From: Flavobacteriaceae bacterium
GTDB taxonomy: Bacteria; Bacteroidota; Bacteroidia; Flavobacteriales; Flavobacteriaceae
DNA: 64,000 nucleotides
Direction of reading: 5' to 3'
NCBI GenBank assembly: GCA_016780345.1
Contig: JADHLZ010000002.1
Location: 1 to 64,000 of the forward strand
A model generated the notes under the pieces. It did no database searches. It was not told where the DNA came from and worked only from the letters and a program-made list of their open reading frames with translations. This document shows, one piece after another, positions 6,679 through 14,660 of this stretch. The translations under genes were made by a program, and so were the position numbers. Position 1 is the first letter of the stretch; each line of letters opens with the position of its first letter.

Positions 6679-8973
6679 ATGAAATTAAAACACATATCAT
6701 TATTCCTATTAAGTTTTATTATATCCCTTCCAATTTTATCCCAAGAAGCAAAGGAAAGAAATCAAGAAAATATAAATTTAAATAAGTTTCGTCAACTCTA
6801 TCAAGAGTTTTCAACTCCCAATATGTTCAGAACTGCTTCTGGTGCCCCAGGACCTGCTTATTATCAACAACAAGCTGATTACAAAATGGAGATTGAATTA
6901 GATGATGAAAATAAAAGAATATATGGTTTTGAAACAATCACATACACAAATAATTCACCTGATAATTTAGAATATCTGTGGGTTCAATTAGATCAAAATG
7001 TAAGAAAAAAAGATTCTCCATCACTAAAAATTGATGGAGGAGGAGCTTCTCCTTACTATTTACCCTCTGGATTTACAAAAGAATTCTTAACAGATCCATT
7101 TGATGGAGGTTTTAATATTGAGTCTGTAATTGATGAGAATAAAAACCCTCTTAAACACATTATAAATCAAACCATGATGCGTGTTGATTTGCCTTCTGTA
7201 TTGAAAAGTGGTGAAAAATTTTCTTTTTCTATCAAGTGGTGGTATAATATTCAAGATCATGTTAATCAAGACGGTAGATCAGGTTATGAAACATTTGAAA
7301 AAGATGGTAACAGAGTTTACATTATAGCTCAATTTTTTCCTAGAATGGCTGTCTATAACGAAGTTGAAGGTTGGCAGAATTATCAATTTTGGGGAGATGG
7401 TGAATTTGCTTTACCATTTGGAAATTATGATGTCAAAATAACAGTTCCATCAGATCATATATTAGATGCAACTGGAGAACTTCAGAACAGAAAAAATGTT
7501 TTTACAAAAGATATGATTAAGCGCTTTAATAAAGCTAAAAAAACATATGATAAGCCTGTTATGATTGTAACTCAAGCTGAGGCTGAAGAAGCTGAAAAAG
7601 GTTTTTCAAAAGATAAAAAAACATGGCATTTTATTGCTAACAATGTAAGAGACTTTGCTTTTGCAACATCAAGAAAATTTATTTGGGATATGATGGCTGT
7701 TAAAATTGGAAATAAAGATGTAATGGCTGTTTCTATGTATCCAAAAGAAGGAAATCCATTATGGGAGGATTATTCAACTGTTGTTGTAGCTGAAACTCTA
7801 AAAACATATTCCGATTATACTTTTGATTATCCTTACCACAAAGCAATTTCAGTTCATGCAAAGCAAATTGGTATGGAATATCCAATGATTTGTTTCAATT
7901 TTGGTAGACCCAACATTGATGGTTCTTATTCTGATGATGTAAAATTTGGAATGATAGGAGTAATTATACATGAGATTGGACACAATTGGTTTCCAATGAT
8001 TGTAAATTCTGATGAAAGACAATGGGCATGGATGGATGAAGGAATAAATACTTATGTTCAATATATAACTGAACAAAAACTTGGTAAAGACTTTCCTGAA
8101 ATAATATATCCATTAGAAAATTTTCCCTCTGATAGAGGACCTGCTGAAATGATTACACAATACATGAGTGTAGATCAGAAATTTTTAGCCCCTATAATGT
8201 CTAATCCTGAAAATGTTTACAGTCTTGGCCCAAACGCTTATGGAAAGCCTGCTACTGCTCTTAATATTTTAAGAGAAACTATTATGGGAAAAGAACTATT
8301 TGATCATGCCTTTAAGGTTTACTCCAAACGATGGATGTTTAAACATCCCACACCAGAAGATTTTTTTAGAACTATGGAAGATGCTTCAGCAGTGGATTTA
8401 GACTGGTTTTGGAGAGGTTGGTTCTATTCTACTGATTATGTAGATATTGGAATTAAAGAAGTTAATCAATTTTATGTTTCAAGTGAGCCAGGTGCAGAAA
8501 TGAAAAAATTTATGAAAGAAAGAGGCATCTCAAGAGACAGACTAAGACCCCTAGTATACTTAGAGAACTTTGAAAATGATACAGATAATATTAGGGAAAA
8601 TAATCCATTGGAAAACTCAAAATTATTAGACAATTATATCAAAGAAAATTTTACTGAATCTGAAATATCTAATATTCAGGTTCCAAAATATTTCTATGAA
8701 ATTATATTTGATAAACCGGGAGGACTAGTAATGCCAATTATTGTTGATTACGAATATGAAGATGGATCAGTTGAAAGAGTTACTTATCCCGCACAAGTAT
8801 GGAGAAAAAACGACAAAGAGGTCAAAAAACTTATTACTTCAAATAAAAAGATCATCAGTATTAATTTGGATCCAGATTTAGAAACAGCTGATATTGATAC
8901 TTCAAATAACTCTTGGCCAAAAAAGCAAGAAGATTCAGAATTTGATAAGTTTAAAGCCAAAGTAAAAGGATAA
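6679..8973 (+). CDS. Secreted M1-family zinc metallopeptidase
   Basis: A 764-residue aminopeptidase-like protein with a signal peptide (ISLFLLSFIISLPILSQ). The zinc site is H431-E-I-G-H435 and, after 18 residues, E454 in WMDEGINTY, exactly the gluzincin HExxH-18-E spacing; the substrate-side GMEYP motif (variant of GxMEN) lies about 30 residues upstream. The N-terminal half carries the M1 beta-saddle domain (YKMEIELDDENKRIYGFETITYTNNSP). The C-terminal part contains no recognisable type IX secretion sorting domain, so it is likely periplasmic or outer-membrane associated. Family members clip neutral or basic N-terminal residues from peptides; the role here is probably nutrient peptide processing. 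Confidence 0.93.
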   Translation: MKLKHISLFLLSFIISLPILSQEAKERNQENINLNKFRQLYQEFSTPNMFRTASGAPGPAYYQQQADYKMEIELDDENKRIYGFETITYTNNSPDNLEYLWVQLDQNVRKKDSPSLKIDGGGASPYYLPSGFTKEFLTDPFDGGFNIESVIDENKNPLKHIINQTMMRVDLPSVLKSGEKFSFSIKWWYNIQDHVNQDGRSGYETFEKDGNRVYIIAQFFPRMAVYNEVEGWQNYQFWGDGEFALPFGNYDVKITVPSDHILDATGELQNRKNVFTKDMIKRFNKAKKTYDKPVMIVTQAEAEEAEKGFSKDKKTWHFIANNVRDFAFATSRKFIWDMMAVKIGNKDVMAVSMYPKEGNPLWEDYSTVVVAETLKTYSDYTFDYPYHKAISVHAKQIGMEYPMICFNFGRPNIDGSYSDDVKFGMIGVIIHEIGHNWFPMIVNSDERQWAWMDEGINTYVQYITEQKLGKDFPEIIYPLENFPSDRGPAEMITQYMSVDQKFLAPIMSNPENVYSLGPNAYGKPATALNILRETIMGKELFDHAFKVYSKRWMFKHPTPEDFFRTMEDASAVDLDWFWRGWFYSTDYVDIGIKEVNQFYVSSEPGAEMKKFMKERGISRDRLRPLVYLENFENDTDNIRENNPLENSKLLDNYIKENFTESEISNIQVPKYFYEIIFDKPGGLVMPIIVDYEYEDGSVERVTYPAQVWRKNDKEVKKLITSNKKIISINLDPDLETADIDTSNNSWPKKQEDSEFDKFKAKVKG

Positions 8974-9017
8974 AAAAAAAGATCAATCTTTATTGGCCTT
9001 TTTTTATATTTACAATC

Positions 9018-9287
9018 ATGTATTCAATAATATTATTTATTAGTGGCCCTGAAATACTTTTTATTGGACTTATTGTATTACTTGTTTTTGGTGCCGATAA
9101 AATTCCTGAAATTACAAGAGGACTTGGACGAGGAATTCGTCAGGTTAAAGATGCCACAGAAGATATTAAATCAGAAATAAAAAAAAGTGCTGAAAAGCAA
9201 GGGATAGATACGAAATCTATTAAAAAAGAAATTGACGATGTTAAAGATCAAATGGACGAATTGACTGGCTCAATAAGAAGAAAATAG
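9018..9287 (+). CDS. tatA: Sec-independent translocase subunit TatA/TatE
   Basis: The 89-residue protein has the TatA design: a short N-terminal segment, one membrane helix (GPEILFIGLIVLLVFGADKIPE), the hinge FGADKIPEI, an amphipathic helix (RGLGRGIRQVKDATEDIKSEI) and a charged tail. TatA oligomers form the pore of the twin-arginine pathway for folded proteins. It stands alone here; tatC is not in the window. It is 44 bases after the M1 peptidase and converges with the O-methyltransferase gene, one base apart. Confidence 0.92.
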   Translation: MYSIILFISGPEILFIGLIVLLVFGADKIPEITRGLGRGIRQVKDATEDIKSEIKKSAEKQGIDTKSIKKEIDDVKDQMDELTGSIRRK

Positions 9288-9288
9288 T

Positions 9289-9930
9289 TTATAATTTTCT
9301 AATCAAAGAAATCCCATCTCTAATAGGAAGTAAAATAGTTTCAACTCTAGAATCTTCATTTACCATTTTATTAAATTCTCTGAGTACTTGTGTAGTTATA
9401 TCTTTATCGTTTGGATCAATTACTTTCCCGCTCCAAAGTACGTTATCTGCTAAAATGACTCCGCCTTTGTTTAATTTATTAATTATTAGATTGAAATAAT
9501 TGATGTAATTTTCTTTGTCTGCATCCAAAAAAATTAAATCAAAGGATTCATTAATTTTTGGTATTATTTCCAATGCATTTCCAGTATGTTGAATAATTGA
9601 ATTTTTAACACCTGCTTTTTTAAAGTATTTGTTTTGAATGCTTACAAGTTCCTCGTTTTTATCAATTGTATGAATTGTTCCATCAGAACTTAATCCTTCT
9701 GAAAGACATATTGCAGAATATCCAGTGTACGTTCCTATTTCTAATACTTTATTTGGTTTTAAAATTTTACTAATCAAGGAAATAAGTCTTCCTTGAAAAA
9801 ACCCACTTAACATTCTTGGATTTAAAACTTTTAAATGAGTTTCTCTGTTTAATTCCTTTAAAATTTTAGGTTCTTTTAATGAATGTTGTTCAGAGTATTC
9901 AAAAATTTCTTTATTAATAAAATTATTCAT
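9289..9930 (-). CDS. O-methyltransferase (catechol-type, class I SAM)
   Basis: Transfers a methyl group from SAM to a hydroxyl, in the family of caffeoyl-CoA/catechol O-methyltransferases. Visible features: the entry motif NPRMLSGFFQGRLI, SAM motif I in VLEIGTYTGYSAICLS, the acidic residue in IHTIDKNEE, and the metal-binding DADKENY with DNVLWSGKV. The length of 213 residues suits the family. I chose the ATG at 9930 because MNNFINKEIFEYSEQHS aligns with the usual family start; ATGs at 9936 and 9957 are alternatives, the first preceded by AAGGAAAA and the second overlapping the flavin reductase gene. Substrate unknown. Confidence 0.9.
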   Translation of the reverse strand: MNNFINKEIFEYSEQHSLKEPKILKELNRETHLKVLNPRMLSGFFQGRLISLISKILKPNKVLEIGTYTGYSAICLSEGLSSDGTIHTIDKNEELVSIQNKYFKKAGVKNSIIQHTGNALEIIPKINESFDLIFLDADKENYINYFNLIINKLNKGGVILADNVLWSGKVIDPNDKDITTQVLREFNKMVNEDSRVETILLPIRDGISLIRKL

Positions 9931-10549
9931 ATTCATTTTTCCTTTTTGCGTATTCAAATCTATTTAGCAAGGTTGGAAGTGCATATCCATCAAGTCCATT
10001 TATAGTTACACTATTAGCTATTTCTAGATTAAGCCATCCATCGTCTTGAATAATAGCTTCATCAGCGAAAATATCGTTAATTTCCGCAATTATTAGTAAA
10101 GTGTTGTTTTCTTTAATTTCATACTGGTTTAGGAATTTACATCCCAATTTGATTTTTGATGTTTTAACAAACGGTGCATTATATCCTTTGATAAATTCTT
10201 TTTCCAATTTGGTCATATCAAATTCTGAAATATTTGATGGATACTTTGCAGAAGTATGGTGAGCTTCTTTTATATCGTTTAAATGAATGTGATTAACTGT
10301 AAACTCTTTATTTTCTTTAATGTTTTTATAAGTATCTCTTGGAACAGTAGTTGGTCTAACTATAAAAGCTAACATTGCAGGATCACTTCCTAAATGAGTT
10401 ATTGAACTAAAAACCGCTACATTATAAATCTTGTCTGAAGAAACAGTTCCAATAAGGTTTGCTGATTTATATCCTGTACAACTGTTAATAAGATTTAATC
10501 TGTAAATCTTATTCATTTCATTAATTTCACTTTTAGAAAAATGTTTCAT
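9923..10549 (-). CDS. Flavin reductase family protein (FMN-binding split barrel)
   Basis: A 208-residue protein of the flavin reductase-like domain family, which binds FMN and reduces it or acts with a partner monooxygenase. Family landmarks are the N-terminal SANLIGTVSSDKIYNVAVFSSITHLGSDPAML, the phosphate-contacting TVPRDTYKNI and FTVNHI, and the late WLNLEIANSVTINGLDGYALP. This subfamily commonly appears in Flavobacteriia as a short stand-alone gene. It precedes and slightly overlaps or abuts the O-methyltransferase on the same strand, suggesting a two-gene unit, though no shared pathway is obvious. Confidence 0.88.
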   Translation of the reverse strand: MKHFSKSEINEMNKIYRLNLINSCTGYKSANLIGTVSSDKIYNVAVFSSITHLGSDPAMLAFIVRPTTVPRDTYKNIKENKEFTVNHIHLNDIKEAHHTSAKYPSNISEFDMTKLEKEFIKGYNAPFVKTSKIKLGCKFLNQYEIKENNTLLIIAEINDIFADEAIIQDDGWLNLEIANSVTINGLDGYALPTLLNRFEYAKRKNEYE

Positions 10550-10562
10550 AATTTTATTTTTA

Positions 10563-10570
10563 CAAAAATA
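10563..10570 (-). promoter_or_regulatory. Candidate -7 box for flavin reductase transcript
   Basis: The minus strand reads TATTTTTG, matching TAnnTTTG, 13 bases before the start codon of the flavin reductase. A -33 TTG at standard spacing is not evident, and in such AT-rich sequence the match could be chance. Confidence 0.32.
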
Positions 10571-10588
10571 ACAGACTGTATTTTAAAT

Positions 10589-10774
10589 ATGATAAAAAAG
10601 CTTCCACTATTTTTTTTAATTTTAGGTATCAGTTGTTATATCATGTTTATATTAATTGGATCAGAAATTGATGAGAATGGTTTTATAAAAGAACCTTTTG
10701 GATTATTGCCAATTGGAGCGTTGTTTTTTTTTCTTTCAGTTATGATTTTTGCTTGGAATAAAATAAAATCTTAA
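10589..10774 (+). CDS. Small membrane protein, DUF3955-like
   Basis: The start ATG at 10589 gives 61 residues: a first membrane helix (KLPLFFLILGISCYIMFILIG), a short loop SEIDENGFIKEPFGLLPIG and a second helix (LFFFLSVMIFAWN). The loop pattern, with IGS, D-x-x-G, EPF and LLPIG, matches what I remember of DUF3955 small membrane proteins. An upstream start at 10541 would overlap the divergent flavin reductase gene and adds only a poorly hydrophobic leader, so the shorter form is preferred. Function unknown. Confidence 0.7.
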   Translation: MIKKLPLFFLILGISCYIMFILIGSEIDENGFIKEPFGLLPIGALFFFLSVMIFAWNKIKS

Positions 10775-10821
10775 AAAAAATAGATTTGAACTTTTAAGTT
10801 TTATTGAAAAACAAATGATTA

Positions 10822-11472
10822 TCAACCTCTTTTATCATCTCCCTTATTGCCCTTATTATTTTTACAATATTGCCAAAGTAATTTTAAGTCCCCAAGAGTT
10901 GATATTTCTTTTGTAGAAACTGTTTTGTCCTTGGAAGTAATCAATATTTGGATAGGTAAGTTCAAAGTAGGTTTATTTTCTCTACTTTTTCCATTTTTAT
11001 CAAAGTAGGCTTTCATTTGAGTGTGAATTTCTTTTCTGCTATTTCCTGAAATTACAGAGTTGTCTGACATGGTATATGAAATTGGATATACAAATTTAAA
11101 ACAGGATTCTCTTTTTTTCTTTACACCTTTGATTCCTTTTGTTGATTCTAGTTTTCTTCCCTTCGTTGTAAAATATTTATTATCATCTCTTTCAAAATCT
11201 AATTCAAATTCAAAAAAGTTCCAACTTTTTAATTCTATTTCAAATCCAAGATTTGGAGCTAATTCAGCTGAACGAATGACATCGTTTGGTACATCAAAAT
11301 TTAAGCTTGTTATAGTTGATTGAGGAAGGTCCTCTTTTGTGACAGAAATTCTGTTTTCAGATTCAATAATTGCTTGGATTAACTCATCGTCAGTCATTTC
11401 TTGATCTGTGTTTTCACATGAAAATATAAATGCTATTAATAAAAATGAAATGATGAATGTAAATTTTTTCAT
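10822..11472 (-). CDS. Hypothetical lipoprotein
   Basis: A 216-residue protein with a lipoprotein signal ending in AFIFSCENTD (lipid-modified C19), then an acidic stretch and a beta-rich body (FEIELKSWNFFEFELDFERDD, SCFKFVYPISYTMSDNSVISG). The C-terminus is short and charged with a repeated NKG/NNK pattern (KNNKGNKGDDKRG). I do not recognise a family. It faces the CPBP protease gene divergently and converges with the DUF3955-like gene. It is likely an envelope protein; nothing more can be said. Confidence 0.7.
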   Translation of the reverse strand: MKKFTFIISFLLIAFIFSCENTDQEMTDDELIQAIIESENRISVTKEDLPQSTITSLNFDVPNDVIRSAELAPNLGFEIELKSWNFFEFELDFERDDNKYFTTKGRKLESTKGIKGVKKKRESCFKFVYPISYTMSDNSVISGNSRKEIHTQMKAYFDKNGKSRENKPTLNLPIQILITSKDKTVSTKEISTLGDLKLLWQYCKNNKGNKGDDKRG

Positions 11473-11563
11473 AGTAATGAATTTAATAACTAAATTAATT
11501 AAAAAATTAATGTAGTTCTAATTTGCTTATGATTATAATATAAATAATTTTAATAAAAATTGT

Positions 11564-12415
11564 ATGTATAATAAAATCTTTAATCACTCTGGATGGCTTA
11601 AATCCTTGTTATTTGTTCCTCTAATTTTAATTTCACAAATATTAGCTGTTATGGTTATGAGTTCATCTGGATTTGATATGAACTCTTTGGGAACAGAAAA
11701 AATAGATTTAGAGTTCATGATAATATTAGAGTATATAATGATTTTTTTTATGATTATTATGTTGTGGGCCATTATGAATTATATTGACAAGGAAAATTTT
11801 ATTGATATTGGATTACAAGTCAAAGGAAGATTAAAAGATTTCAATTTTGGTTTATTTATAGGATTAATAATAATGGGATTTGCTTACTTTTTTTTATTGT
11901 TAATTAATGAGTTAGTTTTTGTTAAAATTGATTTTGATTTATATAAAATTTTATTGTCAATTGTGCTTTTTATTGGGGTTTCTGTTTTTGAAGAAATTAT
12001 TTTTAGAGGATATGTTTTAAAAAATTTACTAGAGTCTTTTAACCCATTTGTTGCGTTGTTTATTTCGTCTCTATTTTTTTCTTTGATTCATGTAGCAAAC
12101 CCCAATGTTACTCTTTTGGGCTTGTCAAATATATTTTTAGCCGGAATATTTCTTGGAATTTCTTATGTTTTTACAAAGAATTTGTGGTTTCCAATAGCAT
12201 TACATTTTAGCTGGAATTTTTTTCAAGCTATGTTTGGATTTAAAGTAAGCGGTTTGGATTCTTATTCAATTATTGATTTTAATATTGTTGAGAATAATTC
12301 TTTAAATGGAGGAGAATTTGGTTTTGAGAGCTCAATATTGTCTTTGTTTATTATACTAGTTTCAATAATTTTTATTTGGAGATATTTTAAATCTTCAACA
12401 ATACAAAAAGATTAA
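11564..12415 (+). CDS. CPBP family intramembrane glutamic endopeptidase
   Basis: A 283-residue polytopic membrane protein with about eight hydrophobic segments. The CPBP/Abi motifs are in order: E143-E144-x-x-x-R148 in VFEEIIFRGYV (catalytic glutamates), the S-x-x-H motif in SLIHVANPN, and H-x-x-x-N in LHFSWNFFQA. Homologues (Rce1-like) cleave prenylated or other membrane-bound peptides, and in bacteria can act in peptide-signal or bacteriocin immunity. No peptide substrate gene is seen nearby. The region downstream holds only a decayed regulator fragment. Confidence 0.9.
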   Translation: MYNKIFNHSGWLKSLLFVPLILISQILAVMVMSSSGFDMNSLGTEKIDLEFMIILEYIMIFFMIIMLWAIMNYIDKENFIDIGLQVKGRLKDFNFGLFIGLIIMGFAYFFLLLINELVFVKIDFDLYKILLSIVLFIGVSVFEEIIFRGYVLKNLLESFNPFVALFISSLFFSLIHVANPNVTLLGLSNIFLAGIFLGISYVFTKNLWFPIALHFSWNFFQAMFGFKVSGLDSYSIIDFNIVENNSLNGGEFGFESSILSLFIILVSIIFIWRYFKSSTIQKD

Positions 12416-12494
12416 TTTCAATTGAATTTAAGAATTGATATATTCCATAACTTTATTAATAAGATAAATCCAAAAGTTTATCAACTTTTTTTCT

Positions 12495-12720
12495 TTAAAA
12501 ACTAAAAATGAAGGAGTTCAAATCTTGATGTTTTTCAAGATTTAATTTTTTACTTAAACGATAATGATGACTTTGAACAGTCCTTAAATATGTTCCAGAA
12601 ATTTGAGTAATTTCATTGTTGCTATTATTCATTTTTTCTATTTCTTTTGATGTTTTCATAAATTAAATTTGCTTGATTAATTTTAAATCTAAGAGAATCT
12701 TTTTTATCTTTAAAAATCTC
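12495..12720 (-). pseudogene. Remnant of a LuxR-type (GerE) transcriptional regulator
   Basis: The 333-base gap between the CPBP and SGNH genes is not empty. A minus-strand frame from 12659 to 12495 encodes 54 residues ending in a GerE helix-turn-helix: EITQISGTYLRTVQSHHYRL followed by SKKLNL. That is the DNA-recognition half (TVxxHxxxIxxKL pattern). Just upstream, a different minus frame (12720 to 12625) encodes FKDKKDSLRFKINQANLIYEN, which looks like the region preceding the HTH. A one-base shift near 12655 would join them, and further upstream the frame is closed by stops. This is best explained as the truncated, frameshifted 3' end of a LuxR-family regulator, a family common in Bacteroidota. 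An expressed 54-residue HTH peptide is possible but less likely. Confidence 0.62.
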
Positions 12721-12748
12721 TTAGGTTTTTTTAATTATTCTTTTACTA

Positions 12749-13891
12749 ATGATAAAACCCTTTTTATATTTTCTAAATATTTACCTATGCATAATTCTTC
12801 TGTCTTTTAATACTCACTATTTATATTCAAAAATTACTGTAGAAAAAGATACAGTCAGTGTTACTTTAAGTAATATTAAATATTTTGATAAAGATCATTT
12901 TCTAATTGAAGGAACAGTAATTCCTGATTCTTTAAAAGAAAGTCCATATGACAGGCTTCCTATTTCATATAAAAATTATGTAAGAAAACCTGTTTGGGAT
13001 TTATCAAAATCTTCTGCGGGATTATCAATTAGATTTTTATCAAATTCTTCAAAAATAAGTGCTAAATGGGAAGTATTGAATGATTTTAAAATGGCTCATA
13101 TGCCTGATACAGGAATTAAAGGAATTGATTTGTATTATAAATCTAAAAATGGATGGCAGTTCTTAAGTACAGGGTTTCCTACAGGTAATAAAAATGAATC
13201 TGTCTTAATTCAGAATATGACAAATGAAATAAGAGAATATAAGATATTTCTTCCTCTTTATGATGGAGTTAATAATATTGAAATTGGAATAGACTCAAAC
13301 AGTTTTATAAAAAAAGGAGATTTTAAATCTGACAATTTTATAATTTTTTATGGAACCAGTATTACTCAAGGAGGATGTGCTTCTCGACCTGGAATGGCTC
13401 ACACTAACATTATTTCAAGAAAGCTAGATGTTAATGTCTTAAATTTTGGATTCAGTGGAAACGGTAGGATGGAGAAGCCTATAGCTGAGTTGATTTCAAA
13501 TGTCAAACCCTTATTTTATGTAATCGAATGTATGCCTAATATGATCAATTCTGATAATATTGTCAAAAACACTAGACCTCTTGTTGATATAATTAGAGAA
13601 AAAAATCCAGAAACACCTATAGTTTTAGTAGACCTATTTGATTATTCTTTTTCAGTATTAGATTTAGAAACTAAATTATCAACCGAAAAAATGAATTCTG
13701 CTTTAAAGATTGAATATGAAAAACTGTTAAATAGTGGGTATAGGAATATTTTTTATATAAATAGTAAAAATTCTATTGGAACTGATCAAGAGGGTACAGT
13801 AGATGGAGTTCACTTCACAGATTTAGGTTTTATGAGATACTCTTCCTTTTTAATTGAAAAATTTAATTCACTTGAGCTAATAAAACAATAA
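12749..13891 (+). CDS. Secreted SGNH/GDSL-type hydrolase
   Basis: A 380-residue protein with a signal peptide (FLYFLNIYLCIILLSFNTHYLYS). The N-terminal half (to about residue 190) is a beta-rich accessory domain as in SGNH-hydrolase N-terminal families (VWDLSKSSAGLSIRFLSNSSKISAKWEV). The catalytic half has the block I serine in FYGTSITQGG, the block II glycine in NFGFSGNGRM, and the block V pair in VDGVHFTDLG near residue 352 (D and H). Homologues deacylate or deacetylate sugars and lipids. There is no carbohydrate gene next to it to narrow the substrate. Confidence 0.88.
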   Translation: MIKPFLYFLNIYLCIILLSFNTHYLYSKITVEKDTVSVTLSNIKYFDKDHFLIEGTVIPDSLKESPYDRLPISYKNYVRKPVWDLSKSSAGLSIRFLSNSSKISAKWEVLNDFKMAHMPDTGIKGIDLYYKSKNGWQFLSTGFPTGNKNESVLIQNMTNEIREYKIFLPLYDGVNNIEIGIDSNSFIKKGDFKSDNFIIFYGTSITQGGCASRPGMAHTNIISRKLDVNVLNFGFSGNGRMEKPIAELISNVKPLFYVIECMPNMINSDNIVKNTRPLVDIIREKNPETPIVLVDLFDYSFSVLDLETKLSTEKMNSALKIEYEKLLNSGYRNIFYINSKNSIGTDQEGTVDGVHFTDLGFMRYSSFLIEKFNSLELIKQ

Positions 13892-14036
13892 TTACTACAT
13901 AATAATATTCTCATTTATTTTGCGTGTTCCAATAATGGAAAATGTTTAATTTAGTACTTTTTAAATATTAAATAAATAAAATTTTCGCTTGTTGTTTGTA
14001 TAATTTATCTTACATTATTTGTTTTTAACAAAAAAG

Positions 14037-14111
14037 GGGTCATTAACTCAGTTGGTTCAGAGTGTTACCTTGACAGGGTAGAAGTCACTGGTTCGAATCC
14101 AGTATGACCCA
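14037..14111 (+). tRNA. tRNA-Val (anticodon GAC)
   Basis: Acceptor GGGTCAT (14037-14043) pairs with ATGACCC (14104-14110), discriminator A14111. The anticodon stem TTACC/GGTAG encloses loop TTGACAG with anticodon GAC; the T-arm is CTGGTTCGAATCCAG. CCA is not encoded. The following reading frame begins only 9 bases downstream. Confidence 0.96.
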
Positions 14112-14120
14112 CTATAATTA

Positions 14121-14660
14121 ATGAAAAAAATCGTTGTATTTGGCGCTAGTTCTTCTAGAAATTCAATTAATAAAACTTTTTCAATTTTTGCTTCACAACA
14201 AATTGATAATTGTGAAATAAGAGTTTTAGATTTAAATGATTTTGAAATGCCTATATATAGTGAAGACCGTGAGAAAGAATCAGGGGTTCCAAAAAAAGCT
14301 TTAAACTTTTATAACATATTAAAAAAATGTGATGGTATAATCATTTCGTTTGCTGAGCATAACGGGTCATATACATCGGCTTTTAAAAATATTTACGATT
14401 GGATTTCAGTGATTGATAAAATTGTTTGGTGGAATAAACCGATGCTTCTTTTATCAACTTCAGAGGGGAATAGAGGTGCAGCTTCGGTTTTAAATGCTGC
14501 TTACGAAAGAATTTCATTTGACCACAAATTCAAGATACCAAAATTTTCTTTACCAAATTTTTCCAAAAACTTTAATATACACGATGGTATTAAAAATCCC
14601 GATTTAAATAAAATTTTTTTAGAAGCGTTTAATTTATTTAAATTAAATTTAGGTAAATGA
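14121..14660 (+). CDS. NADPH-dependent FMN reductase-type oxidoreductase
   Basis: A 179-residue flavodoxin-like protein. The FMN phosphate loop is VVFGASSSRNSIN at the N-terminus; SFAEHNGSYTSAFKNIYDW is the second flavin-binding loop (the family's PEYN-like motif, here AEHN), and LLLSTSEGNRGAASVLN follows. Members reduce quinones, azo compounds or FMN. It starts 9 bases after tRNA-Val and its stop overlaps the next gene's start by four bases, so it is coupled to the M20 amidohydrolase. Confidence 0.87.
   Translation: MKKIVVFGASSSRNSINKTFSIFASQQIDNCEIRVLDLNDFEMPIYSEDREKESGVPKKALNFYNILKKCDGIIISFAEHNGSYTSAFKNIYDWISVIDKIVWWNKPMLLLSTSEGNRGAASVLNAAYERISFDHKFKIPKFSLPNFSKNFNIHDGIKNPDLNKIFLEAFNLFKLNLGK

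Noticed and set aside
6679..8973. Type IX secretion sorting domain on the M1 peptidase
   Set aside because: The last 80 residues have no conserved PxG/GLY-type pattern or terminal KxxK-like motif expected of C-terminal sorting domains.
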